Program-made: the position numbers and the translations under genes
Notes under the pieces: model-generated
The model's database searches: none
Seen by the model: only the letters and a program-made list of their open reading frames with translations
What the model was told of the DNA's origin: nothing
Source: Chryseobacterium lathyri
Lineage (GTDB): Bacteria > Bacteroidota > Bacteroidia > Flavobacteriales > Weeksellaceae
Assembly (NCBI RefSeq): GCF_003290185.1
Contig: NZ_QNFY01000007.1
Coordinates: forward strand, 186,001 to 250,000
Direction of reading: 5' to 3'
Length of the DNA: 64,000 bases
In this document: positions 44,495-53,851 of the stretch, piece by piece
How positions within the stretch are numbered: position 1 is the first letter of the stretch
Layout of the letters: every line of letters begins with the position of its first letter

Positions 44495-45123
44495 ATGAAT
44501 GAAATTGAAAATAATAGATACATTATAATTCCTGACATAAGAAAATAAGAAAAATAGATATAATGCAGCTCTTTGTATTCCTTAATAAGATTAAAGAATG
44601 TCCAGAATGGAAGTGTTCCTATATAAAATAATGTCACTCCAAGATTGATATAAAACATCTTGTTTCTGTTGAAGTTCAGGATTTCAGAAGAATTGATTTG
44701 TTTGTAATATTCCATGATCACCAATACCATTAAGAGCAGGCATCCGACTGTATAGTTAAAGGATAAAATGATCTTTTTCGTGGTGAAGAAGAATTCACTT
44801 GATACAAATGACAAAAGATACAGCAGGGACATGGTGTAGAACAGCTTTGGCCTGCCCAGTGATTTTGCAGCATAAAGCCAGTAAAAAAAAAGAAATTCAA
44901 GGGGAATTACAAAATAATTGAAAAAATTCTGTTTATTATATTCTATGATCAGGCCTCCCCATTTTCCGATGATTTCAGACAGGAAAATAATAATTAGATA
45001 AATGGAAAAATACTTCCAGTACTTTTCCTTATTATTACGATTATAGTAAATAACCGATATAACGGCTGCAAGTCCTTCTGTCCAGATCATGGATTCCTGA
45101 AGTATCTTCTGAAAATCAGTCAT
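44464..45123 (-). CDS. Hypothetical multi-pass membrane protein
   Basis: 219 residues with six to seven hydrophobic segments spread over the length. No known domain is recognised. Its gene overlaps the NarX-type kinase gene by 31 bases, which lacks a sensor domain of its own. A role in signal input is therefore a reasonable guess, unproven. Confidence 0.72.
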   Translation of the reverse strand: MTDFQKILQESMIWTEGLAAVISVIYYNRNNKEKYWKYFSIYLIIIFLSEIIGKWGGLIIEYNKQNFFNYFVIPLEFLFFYWLYAAKSLGRPKLFYTMSLLYLLSFVSSEFFFTTKKIILSFNYTVGCLLLMVLVIMEYYKQINSSEILNFNRNKMFYINLGVTLFYIGTLPFWTFFNLIKEYKELHYIYFSYFLMSGIIMYLLFSISFIWGKQSSSSY

Positions 45124-45158
45124 GTCAATTGTATAGTAAAAATAAATTAGTGATTGTG

Positions 45159-45698
45159 TTAAGGAAACATTTCAGCTTTAGGATTGTCTGGAGGTGATAA
45201 TGCTCCGTGATTTTCAGCAAGGGTTTCAAGACCAGCCGGCTGTCCGGTTTTTGAAGCCATAGCTAAAACTGATTCTGAATTAAACGGACAGAAATCATAG
45301 TTAAGCATTTCCCCTGTTTCATCCGCTTTTTTCAGGGTCGGGATCATTACTAAAGTATGTCTTTCTGCATATTCTTTTTCTACAGGATGACTTTCCATAA
45401 TGGCCCAGTCTTCGGCTTTTGGATAGGCAGCATAATAGAACCTGATGCCTAAATCTTCTTCAGTAACCTCAGGATTTACTTTTGCCGCTTCATTCTCAAC
45501 ACATGCTATAAATTTTTTCAGTTTAGGAAGATCAAACCATATGGCATGAGAATCCGTAATCCCCAATTCTTTATTAACAGCCTGCATCTGATTGTTTCTG
45601 TAGTTGCCTATTAACTGTTGAACAAGCTCTGAAGCAATGGTATTTGTGCTTGAGGCAGACTCGTTTGCTCCGGCCTCATAAGTAGATTTTGTTTTCAT
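45159..45698 (-). CDS. Hypothetical soluble protein
   Basis: 179 residues with no signal peptide and no recognised domain. The N-terminus is Ser/Thr/Ala-rich (ANESASSTNTIASELVQQL). The middle is a mixed alpha/beta section (AIWFDLPKLKKFIACVENEAAK, then LGIRFYYAAYPKAEDW). It ends with a Pro-rich tail. The DNA context is suggestive: it lies 35 bases upstream of the membrane protein-kinase-regulator genes on the same strand, so it may be in the same transcript. Confidence 0.7.
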   Translation of the reverse strand: MKTKSTYEAGANESASSTNTIASELVQQLIGNYRNNQMQAVNKELGITDSHAIWFDLPKLKKFIACVENEAAKVNPEVTEEDLGIRFYYAAYPKAEDWAIMESHPVEKEYAERHTLVMIPTLKKADETGEMLNYDFCPFNSESVLAMASKTGQPAGLETLAENHGALSPPDNPKAEMFP

Positions 45699-45872
45699 AA
45701 CGTTAGTTTTATAAAAGAATGTTAGTTAGTAGTGCAAATCTCGTAAAAATTTCAAGGTAAACGGATGTGTTTTTTCCTGTTTATTTTCCGTGTTTTTACG
45801 GATTGCATATGGGCTGTAAAATAATATAGTCCAACTGACTTTTGGACTCCTATCTTATAACGGCTGTAATAA

Positions 45873-45902
45873 ATAAAAAAGCCGGAGATTTTACTCCGGC
45901 TT
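45873..45902 (-). terminator. Terminator of the peptide genes
   Basis: Stem AAGCCGGAG/CTCCGGCTT (45879-45887 with 45894-45902). On the minus strand a T-run follows. It lies directly after the small peptide gene ending at 45907. Confidence 0.82.
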
Positions 45903-45906
45903 ATAG

Positions 45907-46059
45907 TTAAATACAAGGATATTTTTTGGGGTCCCTGCAGATATATCCTGTTGAACAGCACAGTCCTGCAGGGCAGTTCATATCGATGTCGCATTCTGTA
46001 ATTGCAGACGATACACCACCACTGATTCTTTTTAAATCATTTCTTTTTAGCTTTTTCAT
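45907..46059 (-). CDS. Double-glycine-leader peptide with six cysteines (knottin-like spacing)
   Basis: 50 residues, shorter than usual gene-finding limits. The leader MKKLKRNDLKRISGG ends in GG after an amphipathic Leu/Ile pattern, as in bacteriocin-type precursors cleaved by C39 peptidase transporters. The 35-residue core has six Cys (full-length positions 23, 29, 34, 35, 41, 49) spaced C-x5-C-x4-CC-x5-C-x7-C, which resembles inhibitor cystine-knot peptides. Chryseobacterium genomes carry annotated bacteriocin-like proteins with similar leaders (recalled). No C39 transporter lies in the window. The neighbouring gene at 46076 has the same leader type. No test of secretion or disulfide bonding is possible from sequence. 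Confidence 0.78.
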   Translation of the reverse strand: MKKLKRNDLKRISGGVSSAITECDIDMNCPAGLCCSTGYICRDPKKYPCI

Positions 46060-46075
46060 ACCATTATTTTAGTGG

Positions 46076-46252
46076 CTAGTCAATAAGACCAGGTCTGCAT
46101 TCAGCCTGTCCACAATTGATGTTGATCTGTGAACAATGTTCTGTAGCACACGTTCCGCTGGTAGAGCCGTCAGGGTAAATTAATATATTGCAACTGCAGT
46201 CAATTTTTCCTCCTAAAATAGTTCTTAATGAACTTCTTTTTAATTTTTTCAT
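46076..46252 (-). CDS. Double-glycine-leader peptide with six cysteines
   Basis: 58 residues. The leader MKKLKRSSLRTILGG matches that of the next gene in length and pattern. The 43-residue core has six Cys at full-length positions 19, 21, 35, 40, 47 and 52 (C-x-C-x13-C-x4-C-x6-C-x4-C), a different spacing. The core sequences are unrelated, as expected for diversified peptide cargo sharing a leader. A -7-like element (TACATTTA, minus strand, 46289-46296) lies 37 bases upstream. The following peptide gene starts 16 bases after its stop, so both are probably one transcript ending at the terminator at 45873. Confidence 0.75.
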   Translation of the reverse strand: MKKLKRSSLRTILGGKIDCSCNILIYPDGSTSGTCATEHCSQININCGQAECRPGLID

Positions 46253-46401
46253 GCTGATTTTGTTTTGGTTAGTAATTTTTTTGAATGATAAATGTAGTAA
46301 TATTTCACATGATTATGATAAAAAAGTCAATAAAAAAATAAGTGATGCAGATTGGGCTGCACCACTTACTTACAAAAATAATATATATGAAAAAAACTAC
46401 T

Positions 46402-48996
46402 TTACTGATCTGTCGGTCTGAAAACCAAACCTGTTTCTTCAAAATAATCTAAAGTGATTCTGTCACCGTCATTTACCTTTTCGGCCAGAATTTCTCTTGA
46501 TAATTTATTTAATACTTCCTGCTGAATTACTCTTTTCAGCGGTCTTGCACCGAAGGAAGGGTCATAGCCTTTATTCATCAGGTAATCCAGGGCATCCTGA
46601 GTGGCGGTCATGATAATGTTTCGCTTGGAAAGCATATCATTATAGCCTCTCAGCTGATACTGAACAATTTTTCCGATCTCTTTTTTATTTAAAGGCTGGA
46701 ATAATACCACTTCATCAATTCTGTTCAGGAATTCCGGACGGAGCGTTTGTTTCAGAAGATCAAAAACTTCATCCTTGGTTTTGCTGACGATCTCGTTCTG
46801 GTTTTCTTCTGTAATGTCTTCAAAATTCTCCTGGATCAGGTGTGAACCTAAGTTGGAAGTCATAATGATGATTGAATTTTTAAAATTCACCACACGTCCT
46901 TTATTATCTGTCAGGCGCCCGTCATCCAAAACCTGCAGCAAAGTGTTGAAAACATCCGGATGTGCTTTTTCAATTTCATCCAGAAGAACCACAGAATATG
47001 GCCTTCTTCGTACTGCTTCCGTCAGCTGTCCGCCTTCATCATATCCTACATATCCCGGAGGAGCACCTACCAGTCTGGAAACACTGTGTCTTTCCTGGTA
47101 TTCACTCATATCAATCCTTGTCATATTATTCTCATCATCGAATAAATATTCAGCCAAAGCTTTAGCAAGTTCAGTTTTACCAACACCAGTTGTTCCTAAG
47201 AATAAGAAAGATCCGATTGGTTTTTTATCATCACTTAATCCGGCTCTGTTTCTTCTGATGGCATCCGCAACAGCTCCTATCGCTTCATCTTGCCCAACGA
47301 CACGATGGTGAAGCTCAGTTTCAAGATTCAGAAGCTTTTCTCTTTCAGACTGGATAAGTTTGGTAACAGGAATTCCTGTCCATTTTGCAATGACTTCAGA
47401 GATGTTTTCAGAAGTTACTTCCTCTTTAATTAATTCATTCTGATGGTTCTGCATCTCCAGTTCAAGTTTCTGCAGAGCATCTTCTTTTTCCTTTATTTTT
47501 CCGTATTGAATTTCTGCAACTTTCGCATAATCTCCAGCCCTTGAGGCTTTTTCTGCTTCCAGTTTCAAAGACTCAATATCTTTTTTAATCTGTGTTAAAT
47601 CCTCAGATTTTTGTTTTTCTTTCAGCCATTTCGCGTTGATCTCATTTCTTTCCTCAGAAATTTTTGAAATATCTTCTTTCAAATGATCAATTTTCGTTTG
47701 GTTGCCTTCTCTTGAAATGGCTGCCAATTCAATTTCCAGCTGCATCAGTTTTCTGTCCAGTACATCCAGTTCTTCCGGTTTTGAATTGATTTCCATTCTC
47801 AACTTCGCTGAAGCTTCGTCAATAAGGTCAATCGCTTTATCCGGTAAAAAACGGTCTGAAATATATCGCTGAGACATTTCCACTGCGGCAATGATCGCCT
47901 CATCTTTAATTCGTACTTTATGGTGAGCTTCATATTTATCTTTAATTCCACGAAGAATTGAAATGGCAGATTCCGTATCCGGCTCTTCCACCATTACTTT
48001 CTGGAAACGTCTCTCCAATGCTTTATCTTTCTCAAAATATTTTTGATATTCATTCAAGGTAGTGGCACCGATTGCTCTTAATTCTCCTCTTGCTAGAGCA
48101 GGTTTCAGGATATTGGCTGCATCCATTGCTCCCTCACCGCCTCCGGCGCCTACCAGAGTATGGATTTCATCGATGAATAGGATGATCTGCCCTTCAGACT
48201 TGATCACCTCATTCACCACAGATTTCAAACGTTCTTCGAATTCACCTTTGTATTTGGCTCCGGCAATTAGCGCCCCCATATCCAGAGAGTACAGCGTTTT
48301 GTCCATCAGGTTTTCAGGGATATCTCCCGAAATAATTCGGTGGGCAATACCTTCAGCAATGGCTGTTTTACCTACACCCGGCTCTCCGATAAGGATCGGA
48401 TTGTTTTTAGTTCTTCTCGAAAGAATCTGAAGCACTCTTCTGATCTCTTCATCACGCCCGATTACCGGATCCAGTTTTCCTTCTGCTGCTAATTCGTTGA
48501 AGTTTTTAGCATATTTATTTAAGGATTGGTAAGTCTCTTCCGAACTGGCAGAAGTAGCCTTGCTTCCTTTTCTTAATTCTTTGATAGCACCTTCCAGCAG
48601 GCTTTTAGTAACGCCCATATCCTTAAGCATTTTGGATACTTCGGAACTGGTTTCCAGTAACGAAAGCCACAGATGCTCAATAGTTACATATTCGTCGCCC
48701 ATTTTTTTAGCAATATTCGGGGCGTCCAGCAAAACTTTGTTCGCAGACTGGGAAAGATAAATATTCCCTCCCTGAACTTTTGGAAGTCTCTCAATATTTT
48801 CCCTGTTTCTTTCCCTTACCAGATTGGCATCCGCTTCAGATTTTTTTAGTAAGAAAGGTGAAATATTTTCATCTACCTGAAAAATTCCTTCAAGTATATG
48901 TTGTGGCTCAATACTCTGGTTACCAAATTCCATGGCAGTCTGCTGTGCTGCCTGGATGGCTTCTTGTGATTTTACAGTATATTGGTTTAAGTTCAT
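46402..48996 (-). CDS. clpB: ATP-dependent chaperone ClpB
   Basis: 864 residues, the typical length. The N-terminal repeat domain starts [21 protein letters not shown]-1 has Walker [14 protein letters not shown] and Walker [35 protein letters not shown]. The long coiled-coil middle domain (about 400-540) distinguishes ClpB from ClpA/C. AAA-2 has [16 protein letters not shown] and [16 protein letters not shown]. It works with DnaK to dissolve aggregates. The frame extends 21 residues upstream with non-ClpB sequence, so the ATG at 48996 is used. Confidence 0.96.
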   Translation of the reverse strand: MNLNQYTVKSQEAIQAAQQTAMEFGNQSIEPQHILEGIFQVDENISPFLLKKSEADANLVRERNRENIERLPKVQGGNIYLSQSANKVLLDAPNIAKKMGDEYVTIEHLWLSLLETSSEVSKMLKDMGVTKSLLEGAIKELRKGSKATSASSEETYQSLNKYAKNFNELAAEGKLDPVIGRDEEIRRVLQILSRRTKNNPILIGEPGVGKTAIAEGIAHRIISGDIPENLMDKTLYSLDMGALIAGAKYKGEFEERLKSVVNEVIKSEGQIILFIDEIHTLVGAGGGEGAMDAANILKPALARGELRAIGATTLNEYQKYFEKDKALERRFQKVMVEEPDTESAISILRGIKDKYEAHHKVRIKDEAIIAAVEMSQRYISDRFLPDKAIDLIDEASAKLRMEINSKPEELDVLDRKLMQLEIELAAISREGNQTKIDHLKEDISKISEERNEINAKWLKEKQKSEDLTQIKKDIESLKLEAEKASRAGDYAKVAEIQYGKIKEKEDALQKLELEMQNHQNELIKEEVTSENISEVIAKWTGIPVTKLIQSEREKLLNLETELHHRVVGQDEAIGAVADAIRRNRAGLSDDKKPIGSFLFLGTTGVGKTELAKALAEYLFDDENNMTRIDMSEYQERHSVSRLVGAPPGYVGYDEGGQLTEAVRRRPYSVVLLDEIEKAHPDVFNTLLQVLDDGRLTDNKGRVVNFKNSIIIMTSNLGSHLIQENFEDITEENQNEIVSKTKDEVFDLLKQTLRPEFLNRIDEVVLFQPLNKKEIGKIVQYQLRGYNDMLSKRNIIMTATQDALDYLMNKGYDPSFGARPLKRVIQQEVLNKLSREILAEKVNDGDRITLDYFEETGLVFRPTDQ

Positions 48997-49455
48997 ATTT
49001 TTTATGTTTTTGGTAATATTTGTTTTTGGTTCAGTTTTAAAAAGACACCAAGAAACCAAATTTTCAGGCCCGGTTTCTTAATGCCATCAAGTTATTTAAT
49101 CATTTAATCGATTACTGTATTTCAAAAATCATTCAATTATTAAATTTACAAAAAACATAGACAAAATTTCCGGATTATCTATTTTTAACGTTAAATTAAC
49201 TTGACAAAATTTCCGATTCTTTAATATTGGCTTTGAAATAATGGAAAAACCGTCCGATTCGGGAAAAATTGAAAATAGAATGAAGGAGCGATTTTAATAT
49301 TTAAAGGCTTTTTTATCTAAACTTAACCAGAAACTCCAAATAGAAAAATTGCTGATTTGACGGGGTCGTTTAGTAAAACTCCCGCTTCTGTGTTTAAAAT
49401 CATAGTGTTAAATTAATTTATTAACCTCAGAATAATTACTTTTGCATTTTACCAG
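48997..49455. other. 459-base intergenic region between clpB and the TetR gene
   Basis: Divergent promoter region. It is AT-rich and contains a TACTTTTG -7-like element at 49437-49444 for the TetR gene and a GACGGGGTCG fragment near 49359 resembling the end of the element at 7447-7492. No open frame or strong hairpin was found, and no clear heat-shock promoter of clpB was recognised. Confidence 0.5.
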
Positions 49456-50034
49456 ATGGAGCTTAAAGAAAAACAAAAGAAAATTTTAGACGTAGCCGTA
49501 GAACTTTTCAAAGAGAAAGGATATATGGGCAGCTCGGTTAGAGATCTTGCCACAAAACTTAATATCAAAGCTGCGTCACTGTATGCCCATATCCGTTCAA
49601 AGGAAGAAATTCTGGAATGGATTTGCTTTGGCATTGCACAGGATTTTTTTGATGAACTCCAGGAAGTGAAAAATACGGACATTGCTCCAAAAGATAAACT
49701 CAATTTATTTTTAGACAAGCATTTATCCGTCGTTCTTCAAAATCGTGATGTTACCCATATTTATTCTAATGAATGGAGACACCTTGAAGAAAGACTTCCT
49801 GAATTTATAGCATTGAGAAAGAACTATCAGGATGAGGTAGAGCAGTTAATTTCTGAGATCTACGATGCTGAAAAATGGGAACTGAAATCACCGACTTTTA
49901 CGACAAGATTTATTCTTCATACCCTTAATAATTCCTATTTCTGGTTCAAAAGAAATACAGAATCCACTTCTGAAATTACAGATGAAATAAGAGCTAAGCT
50001 CCTGTATGGCTTGCTAGGAAATCAAAAGCAATAA
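49456..50034 (+). CDS. TetR/AcrR family regulator, likely paa repressor
   Basis: 192 residues. The N-terminal TetR helix-turn-helix (residues about 8-54) reads KKILDVAVELFKEKGYMGSSVRDLATKLNIKAASLYAHIRSKEEIL. The C-terminal ligand domain is all-helical (HLEERLPEFIALRKNYQDEVEQLI). Its position immediately before the paa operon, on the same strand and with a palindromic site in between, suggests that it senses a phenylacetyl-CoA-type effector and represses paaK onward. The PaaR proteins of Thermus are TetR-type and bind CNAACGnnCGTTNG. The site at 50402 differs by one base per half. Confidence 0.85.
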   Translation: MELKEKQKKILDVAVELFKEKGYMGSSVRDLATKLNIKAASLYAHIRSKEEILEWICFGIAQDFFDELQEVKNTDIAPKDKLNLFLDKHLSVVLQNRDVTHIYSNEWRHLEERLPEFIALRKNYQDEVEQLISEIYDAEKWELKSPTFTTRFILHTLNNSYFWFKRNTESTSEITDEIRAKLLYGLLGNQKQ

Positions 50035-50118
50035 TTTTTTACCACAAAAGACACAAAAGCTTGTGCACAAGATTTACATTTTAAGCTGAATGTTTTAGTG
50101 CTGAAAATCGTATTTTTT

Positions 50119-50151
50119 ATCCTTGGCAAGGTTTTAAACCTTGCCAAGGAT
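50119..50151. repeat. 16-bp inverted repeat, same family as 13303-13363
   Basis: Arms 50119-50134 and 50136-50151 are exact complements around one T. The core ATCCTTGGCAAGGTTT differs from the one at 13303 by a single G/T. It lies in the 391-base gap before paaK. The surrounding sequence (from 50041) resembles another dispersed spacer with ACCACAAAAGACACAAAAG. Confidence 0.7.
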
Positions 50152-50367
50152 GTTCAGGAATGACATGACCTAATAGTTACTCTCTTCAAGTATGAATGAC
50201 AATAGCTTTGCTAGTTCCTTAATTATTTTTCCTTAAAAAAATCTTAATGGTTCAAATAAGAGCCTTCTCATGTAACCCTAATATTGGGACTGTTTACGGA
50301 AAAATAACTCATCGTACCCTATTCAGTTATTTAGAATCATTCAAAATGTGACAAAAGTCATAAAAAT

Positions 50368-50398
50368 TTTGTCAGCATAGAAATTCTTTTTAAATTTA
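50368..50398 (+). promoter_or_regulatory. Promoter of the paa operon
   Basis: TTTG at 50368-50371, a 19-base spacer, and TAAATTTA at 50391-50398, close to TAnnTTTG. The transcript would start near 50404, inside the adjacent palindrome. Confidence 0.6.
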
Positions 50399-50401
50399 CA
50401 C

Positions 50402-50415
50402 CTAACAAGTGTTAG
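50402..50415. promoter_or_regulatory. Candidate TetR/PaaR operator
   Basis: CTAACA-AG-TGTTAG, a perfect 6-bp palindrome with a 2-base centre. It fits the layout of the Thermus PaaR box CNAACGnnCGTTNG with A/T in place of G/C in each half. It overlaps the predicted transcription start, as expected for repression. Confidence 0.6.
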
Positions 50416-50425
50416 TTAGTAGGAT

Positions 50426-51742
50426 ATGGATTTTTCAGTTGAATATATAAAGCTCGACCAGTTGAGACAGCTTCAGTCTGAACGGTTGACAGATTTGGTC
50501 GGCTATCTTGAAGAGAGATCAGAATTTTATAGAGGGAAATTTAATGAATCAGGAATAGCTCCACAGGATATAAGGTCGATTGAAGATATCACGAAACTTC
50601 CTATAACTTACAAACAGGACTTGAGGGATCATTATCCGTTTGGACTTTTTACCGTTCCGAAAAATGAGCTGCAGAGAATTCACTGTTCCAGCGGAACTAC
50701 AGGAAAACCTACAGTGGTGGGCTACACAAAAGAAGATGTGGATCTTTTCAGTGAAGTAGTTGCCAGATCATTATATGCAGCAGGAGCAAGACCGGGAATG
50801 CAGTTGCACAATGCTTACGGATACGGAATTTTTACCGGAGGGTTAGGGCTCCATTACGGAGCAGAAAAGTTGGGGATGAGCGTTCTTCCTATTTCGGGAG
50901 GAATGACCGCCAGACAGGTTGATCTGATTTTAGATTTTAAACCTGAAGTAATCTGCTGCTCGCCTTCTTATGCATTGACGATTGCGGATGAATTTACGAA
51001 AAGAGGAGTTTCTGCAGACGAAATCAGTTTGAAATATGCTGTTTTAGGCTCTGAGCCATGGACGGAAATTATCAGAAGCCATATCGAGGAAAGATTAGGC
51101 CTTCATGCAACGAATATCTATGGATTAAGCGAGATTATCGGTCCCGGAGTATCCATGGAGGATTTTGAAGAGAAAGGAGGTTCTTACATTTGGGAAGACC
51201 ATTTTTATCCTGAAATATTGGATCCGGTGACGAAACAACCGGTTGCGTTTGGGGAAGAAGGGGTTCTGGTTATTACGACTTTAACGAAAAAAGCCATGCC
51301 GCTTTTACGGTATTGGACGAATGACATTACAAGTCTTTACTATGATGAAAATGCGAAGAGAACCATGGTGAAAATGAAACCTATCAAAGGAAGAGCAGAC
51401 GATATGCTGATCGTAAGAGGGGTTAATGTATATCCAAGCCAGATCGAAGAGGCATTTTCACACGTAAAAGGAGTAGTTCCGAACTATTATCTTACACCGG
51501 TTGAAAAAGAGCAGATGTGTGTAGCATTGGATATCGACGTAGAAATTGATGATGAACTGGTGAAAGCTCAAAAAATAGATGCTAATACCGATGATTATTT
51601 TAATTTTGTCGGCAGCTTTGGAAAAAACATAGAAAACGAAATAAAAAAGAGGGTAGGAATTACCACGAAAGTAAAAATTCATGCCCAGGACAGCTTGCCT
51701 AAGTGCGAAGGCGGAAAAATTAATAGAATACTTAAAAAATAA
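50426..51742 (+). CDS. paaK: Phenylacetate-CoA ligase PaaK
   Basis: 438 residues, the usual length. It activates phenylacetate with ATP and CoA to phenylacetyl-CoA, the first step of the pathway. The AMP-binding motif is CSSGTTGKPTVVGYTKED. The adenylate motif is YGLSEIIGPGVSMEDFEEKGGS and the C-terminal domain has KGRADDMLIVRGVNVYPSQIEEAF. An AGGAT-ATG context precedes the start. It is first in the operon, 11 bases after the operator. Confidence 0.96.
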   Translation: MDFSVEYIKLDQLRQLQSERLTDLVGYLEERSEFYRGKFNESGIAPQDIRSIEDITKLPITYKQDLRDHYPFGLFTVPKNELQRIHCSSGTTGKPTVVGYTKEDVDLFSEVVARSLYAAGARPGMQLHNAYGYGIFTGGLGLHYGAEKLGMSVLPISGGMTARQVDLILDFKPEVICCSPSYALTIADEFTKRGVSADEISLKYAVLGSEPWTEIIRSHIEERLGLHATNIYGLSEIIGPGVSMEDFEEKGGSYIWEDHFYPEILDPVTKQPVAFGEEGVLVITTLTKKAMPLLRYWTNDITSLYYDENAKRTMVKMKPIKGRADDMLIVRGVNVYPSQIEEAFSHVKGVVPNYYLTPVEKEQMCVALDIDVEIDDELVKAQKIDANTDDYFNFVGSFGKNIENEIKKRVGITTKVKIHAQDSLPKCEGGKINRILKK

Positions 51743-52827
51743 TGAATTCATTTTATAAACTTAAAACGGTAAAGGTTCAGAAAGATACTCCTGATGCGGT
51801 AAACGTAGCGGTAGAAGTTCCTGAGGAGCTGAAGGATAAATTCAGGTTCAAGCAAGGGCAGTATCTTAATTTCCGTATGATGATCAACGGGAATGAAGAA
51901 AGACGTTCTTATTCTATCTGCAACGCCCCGAGCGAAAAAAGCAACACACTGGAAGTGCTGGTAAAGCTTTTGGACGGCGGAAAGGTTTCAGGGTATTTCA
52001 ATGAGCACCTTCATATGGATGAGGTACTGGAAGTAATGCCTCCGATGGGTGGTTTCAATACTTCTTATCACCCTACCAATGTGAAAACCTATGTGGGTTT
52101 GGCAGCAGGAAGCGGTATCAGTCCTGTTTTATCCAATATTAAAGAAAGCCTTTATCAGGAGCCGAACAGCTGCGCTTATCTTTTCTACAGCAACAGAAGC
52201 ATGAATCATGTGATGAAAAGAGCTGAGATCGATAAACTGGTAGAGCATTTCAACGGAAGACTGAAGGTGATTTATCTGGTAAGCCGTGAAAAACATGAAG
52301 ATCCTGTATTTGAAGGAAGAATTTCTGCTGAAAAATTAGAGCAGTTATTTGAAAGATATACAGATATTGATGTAAAAGAAGCCACTTATTTCATCTGCGG
52401 CCCTGCGGAAATGATTAAAGGGATTTCCGATTATTTAAAGAAAGATAAAAAAGTACCCGCCATTCAGGTTTTATTTGAATATTTCACTGCTCCTGATGAT
52501 GAAAATTCTGAGGAGATGAGTGATGAATTCAAGGCCATTGCGAATATAGAAAGTATGGTGACGGTAATCATTGATGATGATGAATATTCGTTCCACCTTA
52601 ATTCTAAAAAAGAGAGTATCTTAGATAAAGCATTAAAAGACAATCTTCCTGTACCTTTTGCTTGTAAGGGAGGAGTTTGCTGTACGTGTAAGGCGCAGGT
52701 TCTGGAAGGAGAAGTTTTCATGGAGAAAAATTTTGCGCTTACCGAAGACGAAGTAGCCAGAGGCTATGTTCTGACGTGTCAATGTCACCCGACAACGAAT
52801 GTGGTGATGCTTAATTATGATGTGTAA
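51742..52827 (+). CDS. paaE: 1,2-phenylacetyl-CoA epoxidase reductase PaaE
   Basis: 361 residues with a stop-start overlap (TAATG) with paaK. An N-terminal FAD domain (RSYSICNAPSE), an NAD(P) domain (GLAAGSGISP, then YFICGPAEMI) and a C-terminal plant-type 2Fe-2S ferredoxin domain (CKGGVCCTCK, then LTCQCHP) are present. It passes electrons from NADPH to the PaaABC oxygenase. Order of the genes (K-E-A-B-C-D) differs from the E. coli order (A-B-C-D-E). Confidence 0.95.
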   Translation: MNSFYKLKTVKVQKDTPDAVNVAVEVPEELKDKFRFKQGQYLNFRMMINGNEERRSYSICNAPSEKSNTLEVLVKLLDGGKVSGYFNEHLHMDEVLEVMPPMGGFNTSYHPTNVKTYVGLAAGSGISPVLSNIKESLYQEPNSCAYLFYSNRSMNHVMKRAEIDKLVEHFNGRLKVIYLVSREKHEDPVFEGRISAEKLEQLFERYTDIDVKEATYFICGPAEMIKGISDYLKKDKKVPAIQVLFEYFTAPDDENSEEMSDEFKAIANIESMVTVIIDDDEYSFHLNSKKESILDKALKDNLPVPFACKGGVCCTCKAQVLEGEVFMEKNFALTEDEVARGYVLTCQCHPTTNVVMLNYDV

Positions 52828-52833
52828 AAATTA

Positions 52834-52905
52834 ATGTAACAATCTAATAATTTGCCAGTGTAACAATCATTGGTACATTGTTAAACTGATACATTGCTAA
52901 ATTGA
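52834..52905. repeat. Modular hairpin spacer, 8-base units (paaE-paaA)
   Basis: The left arm holds four in-register octamers of the TANCAATN type (TAACAATC first). The right arm holds four inverted units. They pair as one imperfect hairpin of about 36 bp, filling the spacer from the paaE stop to the paaA start. Confidence 0.78.
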
Positions 52906-52910
52906 AAATT

Positions 52911-53849
52911 ATGGACTTAGAAAAATTTGTTCAATACGTTCACGAAGAAAATAAAGTAGAACCAAAAGATGTAATGCCTGATGATTACAGAAAACTGTTG
53001 GTTCGCCAAATTTCACAGCATGCCCATTCTGAGATTGTCGGAATGTTGCCGGAAGCCAACTGGATTTCAAGAGCCCCTTCACTGAGAAGAAAAATGGCTC
53101 TTTTAGCTAAAGTTCAGGATGAAGCAGGCCACGGTTTATACCTGTATTCTGCGACTGAAACCTTAGGAAACGGAACCATCAGAGCAGACAGAGACGCAAC
53201 CTATGATGATATGTTGGAAGGAAAAGCAAAATATTCAAGTATTTTCAACTATCCTACATTGAGCTGGGCAGATATCGGCGCGATCGGTTGGTTGGTAGAT
53301 GGTGCTGCAATCATGAATCAGGTAATGTTGATGGGGAATTCTTACGGTCCCTATTCAAGAGCGATGGTGAAAATCTGTAAAGAAGAATCTTTTCACCAAA
53401 GACAGGGCTACGAAATTCTAATGGCACTTTGCCGTGGTACAAAACAGCAGAAAGAAATGGCTCAGGCTTCGCTAAACCGCTTCTGGTGGCCGGCTTTGAT
53501 GATGTTTGGTCCGAATGACGACAGCTCGCCAAACTCTAAAATCTCAATGAATTACAGAGTAAAAAGAGAAAGTAACGACAGTCTTCGTCAGAGATTTATC
53601 GACGTTACCGTTTCTCAGGCTGAATTTTTAGGATTAACCATTCCGGATAAAGATCTGAAGTGGAATGAAGAAAGACAGCATTACGATTTCGGAGAACTTC
53701 CATGGGATGAATTCATGGAAATCTTAAAAGGAAACGGACCTTGTAATAAGAAAAGATTACAGACCAAAGTAAAAGCACAGCAGGAAAACCTTTGGGTAAA
53801 AGAAGCAGCAATAGCTTTTGCAGAGAAACAACAAAAAGAAGTAATATAA
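52911..53849 (+). CDS. paaA: 1,2-phenylacetyl-CoA epoxidase catalytic subunit PaaA
   Basis: 312 residues from the ATG at 52911. The open frame starts at a TTG three codons earlier inside the hairpin spacer. A diiron protein with ligands E41 (in HAHSEIV), E71 and H74 (in QDEAGHG), matching E. coli E42, E72 and H75 with a one-residue shift. The second set (about D125, E152 and H155 by comparison) is expected in the helical region and [12 protein letters not shown] is visible. It carries out ring epoxidation of phenylacetyl-CoA as part of the PaaABC(D)E complex. Confidence 0.95.
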   Translation: MDLEKFVQYVHEENKVEPKDVMPDDYRKLLVRQISQHAHSEIVGMLPEANWISRAPSLRRKMALLAKVQDEAGHGLYLYSATETLGNGTIRADRDATYDDMLEGKAKYSSIFNYPTLSWADIGAIGWLVDGAAIMNQVMLMGNSYGPYSRAMVKICKEESFHQRQGYEILMALCRGTKQQKEMAQASLNRFWWPALMMFGPNDDSSPNSKISMNYRVKRESNDSLRQRFIDVTVSQAEFLGLTIPDKDLKWNEERQHYDFGELPWDEFMEILKGNGPCNKKRLQTKVKAQQENLWVKEAAIAFAEKQQKEVI

Positions 53850-53851
53850 TA

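Noticed and set aside
45752..45994. Open frame of 80 residues on the minus strand across the peptide terminator
   Set aside because: It overlaps the six-Cys peptide gene in another frame and runs through the terminator hairpin; composition is not protein-like.
46188..46421. Plus-strand frame of 77 residues across the second peptide gene
   Set aside because: Shadow of the minus-strand peptide gene and the AT-rich gap before clpB.
49000..49059. Upstream extension of ClpB to 49059
   Set aside because: The extra 21 residues are not part of the conserved N-terminal domain; the ATG at 48996 gives the usual ClpB start.
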